Shown piece by piece: positions 1 to 6,492 of a stretch of DNA of 11,685 nucleotides (positions within the stretch are counted from its first letter, which is position 1; each line of letters begins with the position of its first letter). The notes beneath the pieces are model-generated. The model saw nothing but the letters and a program-made list of their open reading frames with translations, was not told the origin of the DNA and ran no database searches. A program made the position numbers and the translations under genes. Source of the stretch: Flavobacteriales bacterium (GTDB lineage: Bacteria; Bacteroidota; Bacteroidia; Flavobacteriales_D; Sanyastnellaceae); the NCBI GenBank assembly GCA_030728235.1, contig JANRAA010000012.1:1-11685 (forward strand), given 5' to 3'.

Positions 1-619
1 CAACGGCAAGCAAAACTTGCTTTTCTTCGGTAGAGTAGTGCTTCGCAATGCCCGCGCAACATGAAATATCAATCAGCGCATTCGTTGGGTTTGCAGGCGT
101 TTCAATGAAGATCATTTTCAGTTTATCTCCAGCGCCGGCTTCCTGAATGATTTGGTGAATGCGGTCGCAATCATCATTTGGACTAAACCCAATAACCCGA
201 ATTCCAAAGCGTGTAAGCACGTGGTTGATGAAGTGGTCGGTGCCACCATACAACGGGTTGCTGTGCAGCAATACATCCCCTGGGCTCAGATAGCAGAGCA
301 GGGTAGTAGTAATGGCCGACATCCCACTTTCGAAAACAGCAGCTTCCTCAGCTTTGTCCCACAAACAAAGTCGGTTCTCTAAAATTTCCAAATCCGGGTT
401 GTTCAACCTACTGTATATCAATCCCATCTTTTCATCCGGCTCTTGCGATCGAAGTCCGTATGCGACTTCAAAAAATCGCTTCCCTTCTTCGGCTGTCTTA
501 AAGACGAAGGTTGAAGTCTGGAAAATTGGACATTTAATTGCGCCTTCAGACCATGACGGCTCATAGCCGTGCGACATCATAAGCGACTCTGGGTGCATGC
601 TGCGTGGATCTCTTTTCAT
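1..619 (-). CDS. Cys/Met-metabolism PLP-dependent enzyme (methionine gamma-lyase / cystathionine gamma-synthase family), N-terminal part
   Basis: The gene starts with ATG at 617-619 on the minus strand and runs open off the left edge; 206 codons are visible. The fold-type I PLP family is recognisable from Y69-S-R71 followed by NNP (the pair that holds the phosphate of the partner subunit's cofactor), S98-G99-M100 (PLP phosphate loop) and Y124-G-G-T (ring-stacking Tyr). These lie exactly ten residues later than Y59, R61, G89, M90 and Y114 of Pseudomonas putida methionine gamma-lyase, so the alignment is nearly gapless. The PLP lysine lies outside the window. The enzyme would act in the cytoplasm on sulfur amino acids, either cleaving methionine or cystathionine or performing gamma-replacement; the half seen here does not decide which. 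It is transcribed away from an Lrp/AsnC gene, which fits amino-acid-responsive control. M8 is a possible alternative start. Confidence 0.88.
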   Translation of the reverse strand, partial: MKRDPRSMHPESLMMSHGYEPSWSEGAIKCPIFQTSTFVFKTAEEGKRFFEVAYGLRSQEPDEKMGLIYSRLNNPDLEILENRLCLWDKAEEAAVFESGMSAITTTLLCYLSPGDVLLHSNPLYGGTDHFINHVLTRFGIRVIGFSPNDDCDRIHQIIQEAGAGDKLKMIFIETPANPTNALIDISCCAGIAKHYSTEEKQVLLAV

Positions 620-624
620 GTCGC

Positions 625-632
625 CAAAAATA
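625..632 (-). promoter_or_regulatory. Bacteroidota -7 box for the lyase gene
   Basis: On the minus strand this reads TATTTTTG, a full match to the Bacteroidota TAnnTTTG -7 element. It ends only 5 nt before the ATG at 619, so the transcript would be leaderless or nearly so, or translation would begin at M8. I see no convincing -33 TTG at the usual spacing. Confidence 0.4.
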
Positions 633-650
633 CATTTTTGAGAATGATTG

Positions 651-692
651 TATTTTATATGATGATAAAATAGAATAAAATACTACCAGTAT
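651..692. promoter_or_regulatory. Repeat cluster between divergent genes, candidate Lrp operator
   Basis: TATTTTAT (651-658) and ATAAAATA (665-672) form a perfect 8-bp inverted repeat around a 6-nt spacer, and a second ATAAAATA follows at 675-682, one helical turn later. Just beyond is a 13-bp palindrome, ATACT-ACC-AGTAT (680-692). The cluster sits between an Lrp/AsnC gene and a divergent sulfur-amino-acid gene, where autoregulation and target regulation by Lrp-type proteins is common. The region is very AT-rich, so chance matches are possible. Confidence 0.3.
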
Positions 693-725
693 ATTTAAAT
701 TGGTCTGTGTGTTCTAATATTGTCT

Positions 726-733
726 TATTTTTA
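726..733 (+). promoter_or_regulatory. Possible -7 box for the Lrp gene
   Basis: TATTTTTA matches TAnnTTTG at all but the last base. A TTG at 700-702 could serve as the -33 element, although the 23-nt spacing is rather long. The predicted RNA would start shortly before the ATG at 760. Confidence 0.25.
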
Positions 734-759
734 GCGTTCAATTGGAACATTATTCCGTT

Positions 760-1239
760 ATGATGAAGCTAGATAAGTTCGATAGGTGTATTTTAAGCAG
801 TTTACAAGACGATGCGAAGCTGACCATTTCAGAACTTTCAGAGAAATGTGGACTATCACGAACACCCGTGCATGAGCGATTAAAAAAGTTGGAGGAGACG
901 GGTGCGATAAGGGCGTATCAAACTAAGTTAGACCCTGCTATTGTTGGTTTCGATATCCACGCCTTTTGCAATGTTTCGCTTAAAGAGCATGCGCAGAAGT
1001 ACTTAGAAAATTTCGAGCAAGAAATAACGGCATGTTACGAAGTAATTGCTTGTCATCACATTGCAGGCATGTTCGATTATTTGCTTGAAATAAGAGTAGC
1101 AGACATGAAAGCATACCAGTATTTTATTTCGAAGAAACTTGCATCCATTGAGAACATAGGAAATGTCCAAAGTTCATTTGTCATGAAAGAAATCTTGCCT
1201 CAGCGCGGAATAGAAATAATAAAGCAAACAGCCTTGTAA
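760..1239 (+). CDS. Lrp/AsnC family transcriptional regulator
   Basis: This is a 159-residue DNA-binding regulator, the usual length for the Lrp/AsnC family. An N-terminal winged helix-turn-helix (about residues 4-60) contains the typical LDKFDRCIL opening, the ISELSEKCGLS helix pair and a VHERLKKLEE recognition helix. A C-terminal RAM-type ligand-binding and oligomerisation domain (about 65-150) follows. These proteins form dimers to octamers and sense amino acids. The divergent lyase gene is the obvious target, and the repeat cluster between them a plausible operator. I chose ATG at 760; the adjacent ATG at 763 is equally possible. The frame is open upstream to a TTG at 742, but homologues normally begin close to the LDxxD motif. 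No Shine-Dalgarno sequence is visible. The ligand is not predictable. Confidence 0.92.
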   Translation: MMKLDKFDRCILSSLQDDAKLTISELSEKCGLSRTPVHERLKKLEETGAIRAYQTKLDPAIVGFDIHAFCNVSLKEHAQKYLENFEQEITACYEVIACHHIAGMFDYLLEIRVADMKAYQYFISKKLASIENIGNVQSSFVMKEILPQRGIEIIKQTAL

Positions 1240-1295
1240 CCATCCGGCGAGTGAGCCGTCACACAATTGAATTCAGATTTCACCGTTCAAACATG

Positions 1296-1303
1296 TATCT
1301 TTG
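1296..1303 (+). promoter_or_regulatory. Bacteroidota -7 box for bamD
   Basis: TATCTTTG, followed by C, is a perfect TAnnTTTG element. It ends 8 nt before the bamD ATG at 1312, so the mRNA leader would be only a few bases long. This position also argues against the in-frame TTG at 1267 as the start, because that codon lies upstream of the box. Confidence 0.6.
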
Positions 1304-1311
1304 CACCCGTT

Positions 1312-2175
1312 ATGAAGCTTGAAAATTTCGTGCTTTTCTCTCTAGCTCCCGTCAGCCGTGCTTCTCGCGCGTTGTTGTACGGGTTTTTGTTCGTTTTCGC
1401 AGCTGGTGTTTTTTCTGCTTGTGGCGAATACAATAAGGTACTAAAAAGCGAAGATCCTGCATATAAGTATGAGAAAGCGGTAGAATATTACAACGATGGT
1501 CGTTGCATGCAAGCATTGCCAATATTTGAAGACCTCATTGGCATGGTGCGCGGAACCCAGCTGGCGGAGGGCGTATACTATCATTACGCGCAATGTCACT
1601 ATTGCATCGGAGACTATTACCTCGCGAACTACTATTTCAACAACTTTACGAAAACGTTTGTCTATTCGGGTTACGCCGAAGAATGTCAGTTTTTGGCAGC
1701 CATGTGCAGCTACAACCTGTCGCCTCAGCAAAGCCTCGATCAAACAGATACGCGACTAGCAATCAATGAGATGCAGCTGTTTATGGATCGCTATCCGAAT
1801 TCTGCGAAGCGCGACACATGCAACCTGCTGATAACAGAGTTGAATCAGAAGTTGGAACTCAAAAGTTTTGAAATTGCACGTCTGTACGAGAAAACGCAGC
1901 ATTACAAAAGCGCAGTGCTCGCCTTAAACAGCGCTATCAAAGAATACCCGAATTCTCCTTACAAGGAAGAAATGCTCTTTTTGATCGTCCGCGCGAACTA
2001 TTTGTACGCAAATCGCAGCGTAGTTGAAATGAAATTGGAGCGTTTTAACAATACCATCGAATCTTATTATAACTTTGTAGCTTATTTCCCGGAAAGTAAA
2101 TTTCTCAAAGAAGCCGAAGGGTACTTTGTAAATAGCCGGAAAGAGGTTGAACGACTACAGAAAACAGCATCATGA
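1312..2175 (+). CDS. bamD: Outer membrane protein assembly factor BamD (lipoprotein)
   Basis: This 287-residue lipoprotein is a component of the BAM machine, which folds beta-barrel proteins into the outer membrane. It has an N-terminal signal with Arg at 16 and 19, a hydrophobic stretch (about 21-35) and the lipobox F-S-A-C37, predicting lipidation at Cys37 and anchoring to the outer membrane facing the periplasm. The mature part opens with a Gly-Glu-Tyr-Asn-Lys-Val-Leu-Lys segment typical of Bacteroidota BamD and continues as tetratricopeptide-like helical pairs (for example YEKAVEYYNDGR, YYLANYYFNNF and SAVLALNSAIKEYP). ATG at 1312 was preferred over an in-frame TTG at 1267 because a -7 box lies between them. 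The stop overlaps the rpoZ start (ATGA), so the two genes are translationally coupled. Placement before rpoZ and coaBC is the usual Bacteroidota order. Confidence 0.92.
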   Translation: MKLENFVLFSLAPVSRASRALLYGFLFVFAAGVFSACGEYNKVLKSEDPAYKYEKAVEYYNDGRCMQALPIFEDLIGMVRGTQLAEGVYYHYAQCHYCIGDYYLANYYFNNFTKTFVYSGYAEECQFLAAMCSYNLSPQQSLDQTDTRLAINEMQLFMDRYPNSAKRDTCNLLITELNQKLELKSFEIARLYEKTQHYKSAVLALNSAIKEYPNSPYKEEMLFLIVRANYLYANRSVVEMKLERFNNTIESYYNFVAYFPESKFLKEAEGYFVNSRKEVERLQKTAS

Positions 2176-2501
2176 GTTTTAAAAATTCAAAAGCAGAACG
2201 CACTACCATCACTCGCAACACATTTGAACTTGACGAGATAGTAGGAGGTAACTTGTTTGAAACATTGGTAGTTCTTGCCAAGCGCGCGAACCAAGTTCAG
2301 AAGTCAATGAAAGAAGAATTGACTGGAAAGTTGGAAGAGTTTGCAACTTCACAAGACAATCTCGAAGAAGTTTTTGAAAACCGCGAGCAAATCGAGATTT
2401 CAAAATTCTACGAGCGCTTGCCAAAGCCACAATCTATCGCAATGCAAGAATTGTTGGAAGGTAACGTATACATCCGTCGCCCAGAAAACGATCAACTGTA
2501 A
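2172..2501 (+). CDS. rpoZ: DNA-directed RNA polymerase subunit omega (Bacteroidota type)
   Basis: This 109-residue protein resembles the omega/Rpb6-like subunit of Bacteroidota RNA polymerase, which clamps the C-terminal tail of beta' and helps assembly. Features include TITRNTFELDEIVGGNLFE near the N terminus, the helix around LVVLAKRANQV (the family's conserved R-A-x-Q/E region), a conserved EEF-x9-EEVFENREQIE segment, and SKFYERLPKPQ towards the C terminus. It is more divergent from E. coli omega than most subunits, which is normal in this phylum. Its ATG overlaps the bamD stop by 4 nt. A strong terminator lies 33 nt downstream, so bamD-rpoZ probably forms a two-gene transcript. Confidence 0.88.
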   Translation: MSFKNSKAERTTITRNTFELDEIVGGNLFETLVVLAKRANQVQKSMKEELTGKLEEFATSQDNLEEVFENREQIEISKFYERLPKPQSIAMQELLEGNVYIRRPENDQL

Positions 2502-2533
2502 AATATTAGCCGTCATCGGCAAAATGATTGAAG

Positions 2534-2564
2534 AAAAAGATGGTCGTGTGCCATCTTTTTTTTT
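2534..2564 (+). terminator. Rho-independent terminator after rpoZ
   Basis: A perfect 10-bp stem, AAAAAGATGG (2534-2543) with CCATCTTTTT (2551-2560), closes a 7-nt loop, and the T run continues to 2564 (nine Ts). The A-rich 5' arm means it could also work in the opposite direction. It ends just 12 nt before the coaBC ATG, so coaBC needs read-through or its own promoter. Confidence 0.85.
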
Positions 2565-2576
2565 GCTTAGCAAAAT

Positions 2577-3776
2577 ATGTTGCACGGAAAAAAGATCTTA
2601 CTCGGCGTAACGGGAGGTATTGCAGCCTACAAATCTGCCTTTTTGGTTCGCCTGCTTAAAAAAGCTGGTGCAGATGTCCGTGTGGTAATGACACCCTCCG
2701 CGACCGAATTCATCACGCCACTAACGCTGTCTACACTGTCTGAAAATGCTGTCACTTCTGATTTCACTGAAGACAAAGATGCTGGCATGTGGAACAATCA
2801 TGTGGAATACGGTCTTTGGCCAGATCTGATGCTCATCGCGCCAGCAACAGCCAATAGCATCGGGCACATGGTGTCGGGTGAGTCCAATAATTTCTTACTT
2901 ACCGTTTTTCTCAGCGCCCGTTGCCCAGTATTCATAGCCCCAGCCATGGATCTCGATATGTACCTGCATGCTGCTGTGCGCTCGAATCTTCAGACGCTTA
3001 CAGAACGGGGAGTGCACATCATTGATGCTGAACACGGTGAGCTGGCGAGTGGACTGGTCGGACAAGGCCGCATGGCAGAGCCGGAGCACATTGTTGATGC
3101 CCTGAATGCCTATTTTCTTGCAAATGCGCCGTTGCGCGGTAAAAAAGCTGTTGTAACTGCGGGGCCTACCTATGAAGCAATCGATCCGGTGCGCTTTATT
3201 GGGAACCACAGCTCCGGAAAAATGGGTTTTGAGTTGGCTAAAAAACTGCGCGCCAACGGCGCGGATGTGACAGTAATCGCTGGTCCAACAAGCATCGTGT
3301 TAACCGACAAAACCATTCGCCGCATTGATGTTGTTTCAGCCGAAGATATGCTCAACGCATGCAAAGCAGCGTTTGCCGATGCCGACATCTTTGTGATGTC
3401 GGCAGCAGTTGCTGACTATCGTCCGAAACACATTGCAGATAAGAAAATCAAGAAGAAAGATGACGAACTGCTCATTGAGTTAGAGCGGACAACAGATATT
3501 TTAAAAACGCTGGGAGACAGCAAAAAAGAGCATCAATTGTTGGTGGGCTTTGCCCTTGAAACCGATAATGAACTCGACAATGCAAAGGGAAAACTGAAGC
3601 GCAAGAATTTAGATCTCATTGTATTGAACTCCCTGAACAATGAAGGCGCAGGATTTGCGTTTGATACGAATCAAGTAACCTTGATCGACCGAAATGATAA
3701 TATCAGTAATTTTGAACTGAAATCAAAGACAGACGTCGCTGCCGACGTTGTAGAAAAGATTATCACACTATGTTAA
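2577..3776 (+). CDS. coaBC: Bifunctional phosphopantothenoylcysteine decarboxylase / phosphopantothenate-cysteine ligase CoaBC (Dfp)
   Basis: This 399-residue enzyme catalyses two consecutive steps of coenzyme A synthesis: joining cysteine to 4'-phosphopantothenate (CoaB, C-terminal) and decarboxylating the product with FMN (CoaC, N-terminal). The flavoprotein half begins with GVTGGIAAYK (10-19) and keeps the catalytic His75, in HVEYGLWPD, and the APATANS motif. The ligase half starts near residue 188 with VTAGPTYE-x-IDPVR and retains Asn210 (GNHSSGKMG) and Lys289 (KKIKKK), which correspond to known catalytic or acyl-binding residues of E. coli CoaBC. Numbering matches E. coli without gaps at every point checked, yet position 125 is Asp rather than Asn and position 158 is Ser rather than Cys (see findings). 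The start at 2577 follows a terminator closely. The 3' end overlaps porD by 7 nt, suggesting coupled translation. Confidence 0.95.
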   Translation: MLHGKKILLGVTGGIAAYKSAFLVRLLKKAGADVRVVMTPSATEFITPLTLSTLSENAVTSDFTEDKDAGMWNNHVEYGLWPDLMLIAPATANSIGHMVSGESNNFLLTVFLSARCPVFIAPAMDLDMYLHAAVRSNLQTLTERGVHIIDAEHGELASGLVGQGRMAEPEHIVDALNAYFLANAPLRGKKAVVTAGPTYEAIDPVRFIGNHSSGKMGFELAKKLRANGADVTVIAGPTSIVLTDKTIRRIDVVSAEDMLNACKAAFADADIFVMSAAVADYRPKHIADKKIKKKDDELLIELERTTDILKTLGDSKKEHQLLVGFALETDNELDNAKGKLKRKNLDLIVLNSLNNEGAGFAFDTNQVTLIDRNDNISNFELKSKTDVAADVVEKIITLC

Positions 3777-4663
3777 GACAACTAGCTCTCTTAGTTCTTC
3801 TTTTTGCTCCTCTGGCAATGCTCGCTCAAGAGTTAAACTGTACCGTGCAAGTTGTTGCGCCTACCGTTTCGAACGTCGACCCTGCCCGTTTCAAAACCAT
3901 GGAAGAGCAGATCAAAGAATTCATGAATTCACGTAAGTGGACCACCGAAGATTACGATTTGAAGGAGCGTATCGAGGTGAGCATTATGGTAACGATAACC
4001 ACTGCACCAACACAAACGAGTTTTTCAGGCACTATCATGGTGCAAAGCAGTCGTCCGGTATACAATAGCGACTACAAAACGCCCATTTTCACGGTGAACG
4101 ATGGTGACTTCGATTTCACTTTTCTTGACAACCAGATCATTCAATTTAGTCTCGACCAACACAGAGATAATTTGTCGAGCGTGCTCGCTTATTACGCTTA
4201 CATGGTAATCGCTACCGACGACGATACTTTTGCTATGGAAGGCGGAACGAACAACTACTTGAAGGCTCAAACAGTGGTAGCAAATGCGCAGAATGCTGCA
4301 GAGTCAGGCTGGAAGGCGAGTGAAGGACAAAGAAACCGCTACTGGTTGGTGGAGAACATCATTTCGCAAACTTTCCGTCCACTCAGAAAGTGCCTTTACT
4401 TGTATCACCGTCAGGGCTTCGATAAGCTGTATACCAACGCCGAGAACTCTCGGAAAGAAATTGCCGATGCAATCATCGAACTGCGCAACATTCACAAAGT
4501 GCGCCCATCGTCTTACAACGTGCAGCTATTCTTCTCGACAAAAGGAAATGAACTGGTGAAGCTGTTTTCTCCTTCTCCTGAAGCCGAGCGTCAGCGCATC
4601 TTACCCATCCTCAAAGAGCTGGACCCTGGGAATATCAAGAAATACGATACCTCACTCGGTTGA
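3770..4663 (+). CDS. porD: Type IX secretion system protein PorD (DUF4835 family)
   Basis: This 297-residue exported protein has a Sec signal peptide (Leu-Arg start, hydrophobic core about 5-18, cleavage near A19-Q20) and a mature N terminus E-L-N-C that is characteristic of the DUF4835 family. Other family marks are the SSRPVYNSDYKTP stretch (about 93-105), the segment around NDGDFDF, and the central NLSSVLAYYAYMVI helix. DUF4835 proteins are annotated as PorD and linked genetically to the type IX secretion system, which carries proteins across the outer membrane of Bacteroidota; the exact biochemical role is unknown. The gene lies between coaBC (7-nt overlap) and recN (3-nt gap), as in many relatives. 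I infer T9SS involvement from family membership; no T9SS core gene is in this window. Confidence 0.8.
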   Translation: MLRQLALLVLLFAPLAMLAQELNCTVQVVAPTVSNVDPARFKTMEEQIKEFMNSRKWTTEDYDLKERIEVSIMVTITTAPTQTSFSGTIMVQSSRPVYNSDYKTPIFTVNDGDFDFTFLDNQIIQFSLDQHRDNLSSVLAYYAYMVIATDDDTFAMEGGTNNYLKAQTVVANAQNAAESGWKASEGQRNRYWLVENIISQTFRPLRKCLYLYHRQGFDKLYTNAENSRKEIADAIIELRNIHKVRPSSYNVQLFFSTKGNELVKLFSPSPEAERQRILPILKELDPGNIKKYDTSLG

Positions 4664-4666
4664 TGT

Positions 4667-6319
4667 ATGCTGCTACGTCTTAATATTCGGAACTACGCGC
4701 TCATAGAGCAGTTGGATGTTGAATTTACCAACGGTTTGTCGGTAATCACAGGAGAAACTGGTTCTGGAAAATCGATACTTTTAGGTGCGTTAGGACTAGC
4801 TCTTGGAGAACGCGGTGCCGCAGAAGTGCTGCGCAACAAAGCTGAAAAATGTGTTGTTGAAATAACGTTTCACGTTTCAGCCGACTTCAAGACTTTCTTC
4901 GAAGAAAACGACCTCGATTACGCAGCTGAAACCATTATCCGCCGTGAAATCGCAGTTGGTGGCAAGTCAAGATCTTTCGTGAATGACACACCCGTAAGCG
5001 CCAAGCTGCTCAAAGAACTGGGCGCTAAGTTGATCGATGTCCATTCTCAATTTGAAACTTCAAACCTGCGTTCAAAAGAGTTCCGCATGAACTTGCTTGA
5101 TGCCGCAGCTGGACAATTCGAACAGGCCACCACCTTCAAGAAACAGTTCAAGAAATGGCAAGCGTTGAAGTCTGACCTCGAGCAAATGATCGAAGAAGAC
5201 GCGAAAAGCAAAGCTGAATCTGATTTCATTTCTTTTCAACTCAACGAGTTGGATGCAGCAGGACTGGAAAGTGTAGACATCGCAGCCTTAGAAGAAGAAG
5301 CTGAGATGCACAGAAACGCAGAAGGCATCATTGGTCATCTGAGTGCATTGGTTTACCGCTTGGAAGAGTCTGACGAGGCCACCTTGCCAGCTTTGAAGGC
5401 AGCACTGCAAAACATTGATGCCTTGGCCACAATGCATAAAAGCGGAGTGCAGCTGCGCGATAGGCTGAAGAGCGTGTATATTGAGCTTGTAGACATCGCC
5501 GCTGAAGCCAGTCGTGAGCGAGATAGCATCGAAGGCGATCCAGGAAGATTGAAAGTCTTGGAAGAGACGCTCGATAAACTCTATAGCTTAAGTCATAAAC
5601 ATCGGTTGAATAGCGCCGTTGAGCTCATCGACTTGCGCGAGAGTTTGCGATCTAAGCTAGATCATTTTGAAGGACTTACCGACAAGATTGAATCGCTCAC
5701 CAAAGAAGTAGAATCGGCCCAAAAAGCACTGCTTCAATTGGCAAAAACGCTTCACAGTGGCCGCATCCAAGCCGCTGGCTTGCTAGAGAAAAACGTCAAA
5801 GAGAAACTGGCACTGATGAAGATGACCGACGCCAAGTTGCATTTTGTTTTCAGCGTCACAGAAGAGTTGAATCAGTTCGGACAAACAGGCGTAGAACTGC
5901 TTTTTCAGGCCAACAAAGGATTGGATGCTCAGCCGCTTGAGAAAGCAGCCAGTGGTGGTGAGCTATCGCGATTGATGCTTGCTTTGAAAGCTACCACTGC
6001 TTCGTTTTTATCACTGCCATCGCTTATTCTCGATGAGGTTGATACAGGAGTGTCGGGAGAAGTAGCTGCTCGCATGGCAGATGTGATGCGCGGCATGAGC
6101 GGAGAGATGCAATTAATAGCCATTAGCCATTTGCCACAAGTTGCAGGCAAGGCTCAGCATCACTACAAAGTTTTTAAAGAAACGATTGGAGAGCAGACAT
6201 TTACACGCTTGATTTCGCTCACCGAAGCGCAGCGTGTAGAAGAATTGGCCGGGATGCTTTCAGGCGAGAACATTACCGATTCAGCCCGAAAGCACGCAAA
6301 AGAGTTGCTGCAAGACTAA
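4667..6319 (+). CDS. recN: DNA repair protein RecN
   Basis: This 550-residue SMC-like ATPase acts early in double-strand break repair, holding DNA ends together and assisting RecA. Walker A is G29-E-T-G-S-G-K35-S. The ABC signature S429-G-G-E432-L-S-R and Walker B with D456-E457 in LILDEVDTGVSG are at the C terminus. Between them lies the long coiled-coil region (about 150-360), here rich in Glu, Lys and Leu. The VDVHSQFE-like segment (IDVHSQFETSNL, about 123-134) is the usual RecN Q-loop area. The length is normal for the family and nothing is missing. It starts 3 nt after porD, so it is cotranscribed with coaBC and porD. No intrinsic terminator is apparent in the 107 nt between its stop and the next promoter. 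Confidence 0.96.
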   Translation: MLLRLNIRNYALIEQLDVEFTNGLSVITGETGSGKSILLGALGLALGERGAAEVLRNKAEKCVVEITFHVSADFKTFFEENDLDYAAETIIRREIAVGGKSRSFVNDTPVSAKLLKELGAKLIDVHSQFETSNLRSKEFRMNLLDAAAGQFEQATTFKKQFKKWQALKSDLEQMIEEDAKSKAESDFISFQLNELDAAGLESVDIAALEEEAEMHRNAEGIIGHLSALVYRLEESDEATLPALKAALQNIDALATMHKSGVQLRDRLKSVYIELVDIAAEASRERDSIEGDPGRLKVLEETLDKLYSLSHKHRLNSAVELIDLRESLRSKLDHFEGLTDKIESLTKEVESAQKALLQLAKTLHSGRIQAAGLLEKNVKEKLALMKMTDAKLHFVFSVTEELNQFGQTGVELLFQANKGLDAQPLEKAASGGELSRLMLALKATTASFLSLPSLILDEVDTGVSGEVAARMADVMRGMSGEMQLIAISHLPQVAGKAQHHYKVFKETIGEQTFTRLISLTEAQRVEELAGMLSGENITDSARKHAKELLQD

Positions 6320-6426
6320 GATTTCAACCGACGATGTTAACAAACCGTTAGGTGAACCCGCTCATAGTAAGACGATTCACAGTACCTTCGCTGCCATAAA
6401 TGCGCAACCGTATCGTTGAAAAACTG

Positions 6427-6434
6427 TATTTTTG
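6427..6434 (+). promoter_or_regulatory. Bacteroidota -7 box for the oxoamine synthase gene
   Basis: TATTTTTG followed by C is a full TAnnTTTG match. Transcription would start near 6441, giving a leader of about 50 nt, the longest predicted in this window. A TTG at 6416-6418 is too close to serve as a normal -33 element. Confidence 0.5.
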
Positions 6435-6463
6435 CGCGACGAATTAATGGAGGGGTTCTCGCC

Positions 6464-6471
6464 AGAGGAGG
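6464..6471 (+). promoter_or_regulatory. Strong Shine-Dalgarno-like sequence far from the annotated start
   Basis: AGAGGAGG is an excellent match to the anti-SD of 16S rRNA, unusual in this window. It ends 21 nt before the TTG at 6493, too far for standard use, and no ATG, GTG or TTG in the synthase frame lies 5-12 nt downstream. Confidence 0.25.
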
Positions 6472-6492
6472 ACATCACTAAAAACTTACGAT

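Noticed and set aside
152..566. Two overlapping plus-strand open frames at the left end
   Set aside because: They are antisense to the PLP enzyme, whose conserved motifs are unmistakable on the minus strand.
1245..1258. CGGC/GCCG inverted repeat after the Lrp gene, a possible terminator
   Set aside because: It has a 4-bp stem and no T tract, so it is too weak to call.
2509..2520. GCCG-TCAT-CGGC hairpin just after rpoZ
   Set aside because: The stem is only 4 bp and has no T run; the strong terminator 14 nt downstream accounts for termination.
6402..6437. GCGCAA ... TTGCGC inverted repeat overlapping the synthase -7 box
   Set aside because: It is only 6 bp with a 24-nt spacer, easily due to chance, and has no associated regulator.
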